64,000 nucleotides of DNA. Origin: Timema cristinae (Eukaryota > Arthropoda > Insecta > Phasmatodea > Timematidae). The notes beneath the pieces were generated by a model. The model saw nothing but the letters and a program-made list of their open reading frames with translations. It was not told the DNA's origin and made no database searches. This document shows positions 9,701 through 17,100 of this stretch, one piece after another. Position 1 is the stretch's first letter, and the number at the start of each line of letters is the position of its first letter. The position numbers and the translations under genes are program-made. The DNA is taken from assembly GCA_039000515.1 (NCBI GenBank), contig JBCFYV010002255.1, forward strand, positions 46,968,812 to 47,032,811, read 5' to 3'.

Positions 9701-10527
9701 AAAATACCTGATAAAACAGATACAGGGAAGCAATGACCTTCTTCACATTGCACATTTATCAGCGCTTCACGCCTGGCTATAGTTTCTGGGATTTGAACCC
9801 GAGCCCCGATCGTGAAAACTGTGTTTTTAGAGAGATTTATTCTCATCTCCAATGTACCGTCATACATCCAACCTGAGTCTCTAGAAACAAAACCTTCAAT
9901 TTGAGCAAGGAGGGGGAAAACTACATTATTCTCATATAACTCCTCCAAGTTTGTAGTGCTAAATATACCGCATAGACTAGAGTTGAAATACCCTTTCTCA
10001 ATTCTACCTTCGGTAGGATGTCTAAACTCGCAAATGAGGCTGCAATTTACCTTTATCGAGTCATTTGCAATTGTTTCTTCTACCGTCTTTACGTATATAC
10101 CTCCGCACGCGACAAGAAACTGGACGGGATCCTTGTAAGGCAATTCGTTAGTGATAGAATAGGTTTTTATACGGCGGGTGTACGCCTGCTCAATAAGTTT
10201 CAATGAGAGACCTAACGGTTCCAGGTAAAGTCTAAACTGGGTAAATCCCGTACCTAAGTCGTGTGACTGAGTCAAAAGTGTCCGGATCTGTCTATCTATA
10301 TCCTCATGTCCGAGTATCAAAACGCTCGAGGTCTTAATCAACCCTGGTGTATGCTCAATGTATGCTTTATATACTTGTGTTGTGATATCACGTTTTAGAT
10401 AATTAATTAAAAGTTGCTCATTCGAGGTTAATTCACTGAGAGTATACACTTTATTTCCATTTATTTGGCGAGATATAATGAAGGGGGGAGAAGAATAGCG
10501 CGCTCTTTTAGCTGGAGGTTCTGTCAT
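6709..10527 (-). CDS. Protein-primed family B DNA polymerase (pPolB)
   Basis: An intact 1,272-residue frame, DNA_pol_B_2 type, expected to replicate the element from its ends using a protein primer. Domains in order: residues 1-250 unrecognised; 265-390 a region with CFPVSVL (Cys266) and later His residues (RHVHLFMI, HFSWIKNLSRL), conserved in related invertebrate polymerases and possibly a cysteine-peptidase-like fold; 398-418 a CX2CX12HX3C finger; 451-457 exonuclease motif I (VYADLES); 550-586 an endonuclease VII/HNH-like module (CHIC, DHCH, GCNINY); 597-603 Exo II (HNARCYD); 763-768 Exo III (YLYTDV); 860-873 motif A with Asp863 (LDVNGLYS); 1005-1015 motif B (FFKLMNNAAFS); 1109-1115 motif C (YTDTDSI); 1176-1182 KLY (RPKLYSF). 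All catalytic aspartates are present. Motif A has GLYS rather than SLYP, and motif B has AFS rather than YG. The gene is about twice phage phi29 polymerase length because of the N-terminal modules. No TATA box is well placed before the ATG, but a 3' splice site lies ~70 bases upstream. Confidence 0.95.
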   Translation of the reverse strand: MTEPPAKRARYSSPPFIISRQINGNKVYTLSELTSNEQLLINYLKRDITTQVYKAYIEHTPGLIKTSSVLILGHEDIDRQIRTLLTQSHDLGTGFTQFRLYLEPLGLSLKLIEQAYTRRIKTYSITNELPYKDPVQFLVACGGIYVKTVEETIANDSIKVNCSLICEFRHPTEGRIEKGYFNSSLCGIFSTTNLEELYENNVVFPLLAQIEGFVSRDSGWMYDGTLEMRINLSKNTVFTIGARVQIPETIARREALINVQCEEGHCFPVSVLSGIFEPTGRAQRLSSYPNFRDVLNLDGIPLPFQMRYIEPFEKLNDISINVYTAKHDGSDSYIDTADTSKKLVIVPVHVSAKERARHVHLFMIRVHGTETYHFSWIKNLSRLINPQLPSNRGRRYFCDRCLSAFLTENKLTKHKEACIKFDAVRSTFPQGQDKFLTFTQYKQQEKTGFIVYADLESLLMPIETSDPDPKFSYTENVQRHVAYSVGMYVKCNFDDSLSEYRHFTGKDCTDQFVEALVDTAKRVLEYYSTVVPMKPLTPAQRDAHNTASHCHICEKPYKNDDIRVMDHCHLTGLYRGSSHAGCNINYKNPSHLSVVIHNARCYDNFFLLESLVERRETDPFTGESVLINPGQVRVIGETMGRFKVIMKYIWCGFRGITIKIIDSFSFLCTSLEKCVSYLEPGQLKITRKCHPEDERFKLVTRKGVFPYDYIDSFERLDETQLPSKDKFYNALTDSHISQEDYDHACEVWRVFECKNLWDYSNLYLYTDVTLLGDVFENFRDLCMKTYRLDPGWSLTAPSLAYQALLRITRVRLELIDDVDTHQFIEGAIRGGICFVANRHAVANNRYMDTFDPFKPESYIVYLDVNGLYSFSMLSSLPYGEFRWLEDDEIARLDVLKVEDDADTGYILQVDLEYPQDRHDAHSDLPFCPEKGIPPVGKQEKLLTTLADKTGYVIHYHHLKLCLANGLKLTRVHRVLSFKKAPWMAPYIRLNAEMRSKASNQFENMFFKLMNNAAFSRLISNKRVYRTIKIATRWDGKFGAGNLIASPNFKNRSIVSENLVIIEMEPQEIYFDMPIYAGFAILEISKVVMYGLHYQVMIPAFPQGTLKLQYTDTDSILYYMTVEDAYQRLALLANEYLDTSTYGQDNVYRMPVVNKGVLGKLKDETRGQIITEFIGLRPKLYSFSVQGVGETLKAKGVKSSALRTLSLEDYRNCLTDETIVMREARSIRDVGFKLYTQKFNRVALCSIDDKRYRVPGTVNTLPWSHYSIRPSTL

Positions 10528-10574
10528 GTTCTCTCTATGCTCTCCTATTTAGCCTCCTCTTCATTCAGGTACAG

Positions 10575-10640
10575 TCCCCAGCGGGCTCGAGATGGCTGTA
10601 AACAAACAAACAGGAACGACTATGATGAGTAATCACAAAA
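10575..10640 (-). promoter_or_regulatory. 3' splice site upstream of polymerase ATG
   Basis: On the minus strand a pyrimidine-rich TTCCTGTTTGTTTGTTTACAG-type tract ends in AG at 10,597-10,596, with a branch-point-like TTACTCAT about 30 bases before. The exon would begin at 10,595, 68 bases before the polymerase ATG. Its natural partner is the donor at 12,474/12,473, giving a 1,878-nt intron. Confidence 0.5.
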
Positions 10641-10760
10641 AAAGTCTGACACCTTACCCCCCTAGACCATCAGGCTACCTAGCTGCTTCAGTTACTGCCT
10701 TACTCTCGTATTGGGAGGGTCAAGGTTCGACTCTCGCCCAGGATGGTTTTAACCTAATGG
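10639..10760. repeat. Composite tRNA-SINE fragments
   Basis: 10,639-10,680 is a minus-strand head of SINE family 1 (GTCTGACACCTTACCCCCC, then TAGACCATCAGG). 10,681-10,756 has a plus-strand B box (CAAGGTTCGACTCTCGCCC) preceded by an A-box-like TAGCTGCTTCAGTTACTGC. The two fragments are fused head to head. Confidence 0.55.
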
Positions 10761-11180
10761 TTTTTCTAGTCTCTCTAACCATGCAAATTTGTACACATTT
10801 CCTCTAAAAAAATATAACCTTATTAATCCCTAAACAGTATTACTATGTAAGTGTATAACCAGAACGGGTAGTATGGAAGATTTCTACGAAAGCTGTTTGT
10901 GATATTTTTAGTTTACTGTAAATACAGAAAGGTTTTAATGTTTCTTTTTTGTTGCTGGAGCTAGCTGTCCCTCGCTCCCTTCCGTTAAAAGAAGGAAGAG
11001 GAGGAAAGAGAGTGACAAAAAAAGTGTGTTTAAACTCCCCACTTCAAAAACGACTCAAGTAGATGTTTTTTTTAAAACTATTAAACAATTCAACGATTTA
11101 TTATTAGTCAATGATATTTTAACCTGTAAGATTATTAACTTTGGTCATACAAGATGCGGATTAAGCACAACTATCCAGGG
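10761..11180. other. Spacer between polymerase and subterminal repeats
   Basis: AT-rich with a purine run at 10,985-11,020. No gene is supported. Confidence 0.55.
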
Positions 11181-11312
11181 AGCAAGGTTCGAACCTTGTA
11201 TTGTTAGTTAATGATGTAACGGGTGAAGAAATATCATTCTTTTTTCAAAGAGGTGAGTGTTATACATTTCGGGGGAAATCAACTCTTCATAATCCAGCTT
11301 CATTTAAAGATA

Positions 11313-11349
<37 letters not shown>

Positions 11350-11669
11350 GGGTGTAACTATTCACATTTAACCTGAAAACAATTCAACGATTATTGTCTT
11401 AGATTAAGTTCAGTTATCCTAACACACACTCACACACGCACACATACGGGTGTAACTATTCACATTTAACTGAAAACAATTCAACGATTATTGTCTTAGA
11501 TTAAGTTCAGTATCCTAACACACACACGCACACACATACGGGTGTAACTATTCACATTTAACCTGAAAACAATTCAATGATTATTGACTTAGATAAGTAC
11601 GGTTATCCTAACACGCACACACATGAGTTGGACTGGATAGAACTAGCTCAAGATCGAGATAGGGTATAA
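11181..11669 (+). repeat. Internal inverted/direct repeat block with (CA)n
   Basis: 11,185-11,222 contains the palindrome CAAGGTTCGAACCTTG followed by TTAGTTAATGATGTAA. 11,224-11,310 (GAAGAAATATCATTC, GAGGTGAGTGTTATACATTT) is repeated directly at 13,213-13,310. Three ~100-bp units of ACGGGTGTAACTATTCACAT follow with (CA)n, inverse to 4,990-5,185. Confidence 0.85.
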
Positions 11670-12473
11670 CTACACACTTACACACTTACACACTTACACA
11701 CTTACACACTTATACACTTATACACTTATACACTTATACACTTATACACTTATACACTTATACACTTACACACTTACACACTTAACACTTATACACTTAT
11801 ACACTTATACACTTATACACTTATACACTTATACACTTACACACTTACACACTTACACACTTACACACTTACACACTTACACACTTATACACTTATACAC
11901 TTATACACTTATACACTTATACACTTATACACTTATACACTTACACACTTACACACTTACACACTTACACACTTACACTTATACACTTATACACTTATAC
12001 ACTTAACACTTATACACTTATACACTTACACACTTACACACTTACACACTTATACACTTATACACTTATACACTTATACACTTAACATTAACACTTACCA
12101 CTTACACACTTATACACTTATACACTTATACACTTATACACTTATACACTTACACACTTACACACTTACACACTTACACACTTATACACTTATACACTTA
12201 TACACTTACACACTTACACACTTACTCACTTACACACTTACACACTTATACACTTATACACTTATACACTTATACACTTACACACTTACACACTTACACA
12301 CTTATACACCTATACACTTATACACTTATACACTTATACACTTATACACTTACACACTTACACACTTACACACTTACACACTTATACACTTACACACTTA
12401 TACACTTATACACTTACACACTTACACACTTACACACTTACACACTTATACACTTATACACTTACACACTTAC
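11670..12473. repeat. 8-bp (CACTTAYA)n array; tandem 5' splice-donor motifs on minus strand
   Basis: About 100 units of CACTTACA and CACTTATA in alternating blocks of 3-8 units. On the minus strand the C-type unit reads TGTAAGTG and so contains the consensus donor GTAAGT. The array abuts, in phase, the donor-like GAAG/GTAAGTGTG at the end of the 105-residue ORF. Confidence 0.97.
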
Positions 12474-12771
12474 CTTCAAAGTTCAGGATGGCTGTTTTGG
12501 TGACGGTAGAGAGACCTTTGTAAACAAGTAGTAGATCCTCTTTCGAGATACCCTCTATCTGAACGTCGCTGAGCGTCGAAAATCTTCGCGGCAGCCAAAC
12601 TTGATACTTGGCGTCGAGCACAGTAATTATACGACGACCAAATCGCGTATTTACCGATTTTATTGAAGAAATACGGTACGCGTGACCTATCTCCAAGTCA
12701 GTCAATTTACGTGGAAGTATCTCATTACTTCCCACCTCCGTCAAAAATGCAGCCACAAATTCTGACGCCAT
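12454..12771 (-). CDS. 105-residue probable OB-fold (ssDNA-binding-like) protein
   Basis: Starts MASEFVAAFL in a good context (ACC before ATGG), 53 bases downstream of a TATA box. The central pattern AYRISSIKSVNTRFGRRI (31-48), then ITVLDAKYQVWLPRRF (49-64), alternates like OB-fold beta strands. It resembles the small proteins that accompany this polymerase type in invertebrate elements (a TRYG-like turn, a LP-RF motif, then a K-G-like helix near residue 84). A role as ssDNA-binding protein for strand-displacement replication fits the context but is inferred. The last five residues (KCVSV) are read from the splice-donor repeat array. If the donor at 12,474/12,473 is used, the C-terminus would change shortly after NFE. 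Same strand as, and upstream of, the polymerase. Confidence 0.75.
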   Translation of the reverse strand: MASEFVAAFLTEVGSNEILPRKLTDLEIGHAYRISSIKSVNTRFGRRIITVLDAKYQVWLPRRFSTLSDVQIEGISKEDLLLVYKGLSTVTKTAILNFEGKCVSV

Positions 12772-12791
12772 GGTTAATATAGCTACCGGTT

Positions 12792-12831
12792 AATGATTCA
12801 ACAAAAAAAAGGCTGACCACCCCTATTTATA
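12792..12831 (-). promoter_or_regulatory. TATA + TCATT core promoter of the 105-residue gene
   Basis: Minus-strand TATAAATA (12,831-12,824) followed by GGGGTGG. The A of a TCATT initiator lies at 12,794, 37 bases downstream, and the ATG 23 bases after that. A TCAG at 12,816 is too close to the TATA box to be the main start. This may drive both the 105-residue gene and the polymerase. Confidence 0.6.
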
Positions 12832-12839
12832 AGCTCCAA

Positions 12840-13520
12840 GCCACGCCTCTCCCCCCTCCTACAAAGTACACGGATCTAGACCTTCAATGTGAAAACTACT
12901 TAAGTATTATGATTCTAAGCATGTCACTTGGAAAGAAATTTATGTTCTAAAGTTTGTGAATCAGATAATACCTTGACTGTTATGATTATATACGGCTCTT
13001 TCAAGAGCAGCTGCCACAGCTGTGCACCCCAGTCACTAGGTCAAGCCCCCCACAACACACTTCACCGTGTGGGCACCTTATAACCCTGCCTATAGGGTCT
13101 ACACGCTACGTCACGATGCGAGAGATAACCCCTCCACCCCTCGCCCGGGTGCTCCGAAAAGACTAAGACTTTGAGAGAGAGAGAGGGAGAATTTTGTACT
13201 GAATATATGTATGCGAAGAAATATCATTCGTTTTTCAAAGAGGTGAGTGTTATACATTTCGGGGAAATCAACTCTTCATAATCCAGCTTCATTTAAAGAT
13301 AATTACACACATACACACACACACACAACCTTGTATTGTTAGTTAATGATGTAAACATTTTTTTAAAAAACTCATTCGACGATTATTGTCTTAGATTAAG
13401 TTCAGTTATCCTAACACACTCACATACGCACACGACTCTGTTTTGGTAGTTAAAGATGTAAACAATTCTTTTAAACTCATTTAACTTGAAAACAATTAAA
13501 TGATTATTGACTTAGAAGGG
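12840..13520. other. Right subterminal region, no gene
   Basis: Contains CCGGGTGCTCC and AAAAGACTAAGACTTTGAGAG near 13,142-13,180, inverse of the left subterminal DNA near 3,550-3,600. It also contains a direct copy (13,213-13,310) of 11,224-11,310 and another (CA)n-bearing inverted unit. No coding region is supported. Confidence 0.7.
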
Positions 13521-14119
13521 AATAATACTTGTCATATCCTTGACCATCAGGGTTTGAGGGAGAATATACTTGTCCATGAGCTGCCCTCCCGGGGAAGTGA
13601 ACCCGCATTTGCGTGAAGGTAGAGTGGATACTTCGAGACCCGTAGCTGTCGTCACACCGATGAACACTCACCTCTCTCAAGACAACCCTTGGGAAGTGAA
13701 CCCGCATTTGCGTGGAGGTAGAGTAGACCAGGCCGTGAGACAACCTGAACCCGCATTTGCGTGAAGGTAGAGTGGATACTTCGAGACCCGACCCAGGCCG
13801 TGAGACAACCTGAACCCGCATTTGCAGTCTCCCCTCGCCCCCTCTCAGCCAACCTGATGGTTCAACCCACCACCCCCACAGAAACAGTTGTGTCCTCGTG
13901 TCCCCCCCTCCACCCCCTCACCTCTCCTGGAGATCACAGTCCTCGTCCAAAAAAATATCGTCCCCCCTCCACCCCTACACCCCCTCACCTAACATCGAGG
14001 GCTCCAACCCTCCCCATCCTCCCCCACCCTCCCACATCCCACATGCCTATCCTGTCATCTCAGGATCCATTAAAATCATGATTAATGGGTGTGTCCCGTA
14101 ACTGCATTTCTTACTTACT
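13521..14119 (-). repeat. Right terminal inverted repeat (~600 bp)
   Basis: Inverse of the left TIR, ending CTGCATTTCTTACTTACT at 14,119. It has fewer 65-bp subrepeats than the left end. Long CCC-rich frames here are the mirror of those in the left TIR and are not genes. Confidence 0.93.
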
Positions 14120-14125
14120 CAGGTC
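14120..14125. other. Right target-site duplication (CAGGTC)
   Basis: Pairs with TAGGTC at 2,327-2,332. The satellite continues in phase as CAGGTCACTGTCAG. Confidence 0.75.
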
Positions 14126-17100
14126 ACTGTCAGTGCTAACTGCTAGTTCCAGAGCCATACCTGTGACCAGGTCACTGTCAGTGCTACTGCTAGTTCCAGA
14201 GCCATACCTGTGACCAGGTCTGTGTCAGTGCTAACTGCTAGTTCCAGAGCCATACCTATGACCAGGTTGCTGTCAAAGCTAACTGCTAGTTCCAGAGCCA
14301 TACCTGTGACCAGGTCGCTGTCAGTGCTAACTGCTAGTTCCAGAGTCAACCATACCTGTGACCAGATCACTGTTAGTGCTAACTGCTAGTTCCAGAGTCA
14401 GTCATACCTGTGACCAGGTCACTGTCAGTGCTAACTGCTAGTTCCAGAGTCAGTCATACCTGTGACCAGGTCACTGTCAGTGCTAACTGCTAGTTCCAGA
14501 GCCATACCTGTGACCAGGACGCTGTCAGTGCTAACTGCTAAATCCAGAGCTATACCTGTGACCAGATCACTGTCAGTGCTAACTGCTAGTTTCAGAGCCA
14601 TACCTGCGACCAGGTCAATGTCAGTGCTAACTGCTAGTTCCAGATTCAGCCATAACTGTGACCAGGTCATTGTCAGTGCTAACTGCTAGTTCCAGAGACA
14701 TACCTGTGACCAGGTCACTGTCAGTGCTAACTGCTAGTTCCAGAGTGAACCATACCTGTGACCAGATCACTGTCAGTGCTAACAGCTAGTTCCAGAGTCA
14801 GTCATACCTGTGATCAGATCACTGTCAGTGCTAACTGCTAGTTTCAGAGTCAACCATACTTGTGACCATATCACTGTCAGTGCTAACTGCTAGTTCCAGA
14901 GTCAGTCATACCTATGACCGGGTCAAGGTCAGCACTAACTGCTAGTTCCAGAGTCACTCATACATGTGACCAGGTCACTGTCAGTGCTAACTGCTAGTTC
15001 TAGAGCCATACCTGTGACCAGGTCACTGTCAGTGCTAACTGCTAGATACAAAGTCAAACATATCTGTGACCAGACCAATGTCAGTGCTAACTGCTAGTTA
15101 CAGAGTCAGTCATACCTGCGACCAGATCACTGTCAGTGCTAACTTCTAGTTCTAAAGCCATACCTGTGTCAAGGTCACTGTCAGTGCTAACTGCTATTTC
15201 CAGATTCAGCCATAACTGTGACCAGGTCACTGTCAGTGCTAACTGATAGTTCCAGAGTTAACCATCCCTGTGAGCAGGTCACTGTCAGTGCTAACTGCTA
15301 GTTCCAGAGTCAACCATACCTGTGACCAGGTCGCTGTCAGTGCTAACAGCTAGTTCCAGAATCATACCTGTGACCAGTTCACTGTCAGTGATAACTGCTA
15401 GTTCCAGAGCAATACCTGTGACCAGGTCACTGTCAGTGCTAATTGTTAGTTCCAAAGTCTGCCATACCTGTGACCAGGTCACTGTCAGTCCTAACTGCTA
15501 GTTCCAGAGCCAGCAATACCTGTGACCCTGTCACTGTCAGTGCTAACTGCTAGTTTCAGAGCCATACCTGTGACCAGGTCACAGTCAGTGCTAACAACAA
15601 GTTCCAGAGTCAAACATACCTGTGACCAGGTTACTGTCAGTGCAAATTGCAAGTTCCAGAGTCAGCCATACCTGCGACCAGGTCACTGTCAGTGCTAACT
15701 GCTAGTTCCAGAGTCGGCCATACCTGCGACCAGGTCATTTTCGGTACTAATCGCTAGTTCCAGAGTCAGCCATACCTGTGACCAGGTCACTGTCAGTGCT
15801 AACTGCAAGTTCCAGAGTCAGCCATACCTGCGACCAGGTCACTGTCAGTGCAAAAAACTAGTTCCAGAGTCAAACATACCTGTGACCAGGTTACTGTCAG
15901 TGCTAACTGCTAGTTCCAGAATCAGCCATACCTGTGACCAGGTCACTGTCAGTGCTAACTGCAAGTTCCAGAGTGAGTCATACCTGTGACCAGGTCACTG
16001 TCAGTGCTAACTGCTAGTTCCAGAGCCATATTTAAGACCGGGTCACTGTCAGTGCTAAATGCTAGTTCCAGAGACAGTCATAACTGTGACCAGGTCACTG
16101 TCAGTGCTAACTGCTAGTTCCAGGGACAGTCATACCTGTGACCAGGTCGCGGTCAGTGCTAACTGATAGTTCCAGACCCATACCTGTGACCAGGTAACTG
16201 TCAGTGCTAGTTGCTAGTTCCAGAGTCAGCCATACTTGCGACCAGGTCACTGTCAGTGATAACTGCTAGTTCCAGAGTCAGCCATACCTGCGACCAGGTC
16301 ACTGTCAGTGATAACTGCTAGTTCCAGAGTCAGCCATACCAGCTACCAGGTCACTGTCAGAACTAACAACTAGTTCCAGAGTCAGCCATACCTGCGACCA
16401 GGTCACTGTCAGTGCTAACTGCTAGTTCCAGAGTCAGCCATACCTACGACCAGGTCACTGTCAGTACTAACTGCTAGTTCCAGAGTCAGCCATACCTGTG
16501 ACCAGGTCACTGTCAGTGCTAACTGCTAGTTCCAGAGTCATCTATACCTGCGACCATTACGCTGTCAGTGCTAACTGCTAGTTCCAGAGTCAGTCATACC
16601 TGCGACCAGGTCATTGTCAGTGCTAACTTCTATTTCCAGATTTAGTCATAACTGTGACCAGGTTACTGTCAGTGCTAACTGCTAGTTCCAGAGTCAGCCA
16701 TATCTGTGACCAGGTCACATTCAGTGCTAACTGCTTGTTCCGAAGTCAGCCATACCTTCGACCAGGTCACTGTCAGTGCTAACTGCTTGTTCCAGAGCCA
16801 TACCTGTGACCAGGTCACTGTCAGTGCTAACCGCGAGTTCCATAGCCATACCTGTGACCAGGTCAATGTCAGTGCTAACTGTTAGTTCTAGAGCCATACC
16901 TGTGACCAGGTCACTGTCAATGCTAACTGCTAGTTTCAGAGCCTGACCTGTGACCAAGTCACTGTCATTGCTAATTGCTAGTTCCAGAGCCTTACCTGTG
17001 ACCAAGTCACTGTCAGTTCTAACTGTTAGTTCCAGAGTCAGTCATACCTTTGACCAGGTCACTGTCAGTGCTAACTGCTAGTACCAGAGCGATACCTGTG

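Larger units (their letters stand above)
2333..14119. mobile_element. Polinton/Maverick-like TIR element, 11.8 kb
   Basis: The element is inserted in the satellite. Its first 18 bases AGTAAGTAAGAAATGCAG recur inverted at the other end. The TIRs are long, the outer ~300 bp are nearly identical between ends, and there is a 6-bp duplication. The genes, all on the minus strand, are a 1,272-residue protein-primed family B polymerase, a 105-residue probable OB-fold protein, a 182-residue acidic protein and a possible 44-residue ORF. The remaining ~5 kb is tandem and inverted repeats. Known Polintons are usually 15-20 kb and carry an integrase, packaging ATPase, cysteine protease and capsid genes; I see none of these, intact or broken. 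It is therefore a reduced Polinton relative or a different class of protein-primed replicator. Near-identical ends and an intact polymerase frame argue for recent insertion. Confidence 0.85.

Noticed and set aside
7698..10206. Plus-strand frames of 60-62 residues opposite the polymerase
   Set aside because: Shadows of the minus-strand polymerase, with no independent support.
12994..13009. GGCTCTTTCAAGAGC, reminiscent of a histone mRNA 3' stem-loop
   Set aside because: The stem is only five pairs, the outer pair is mismatched, the loop does not fit the consensus, and there is no histone gene upstream on either strand.
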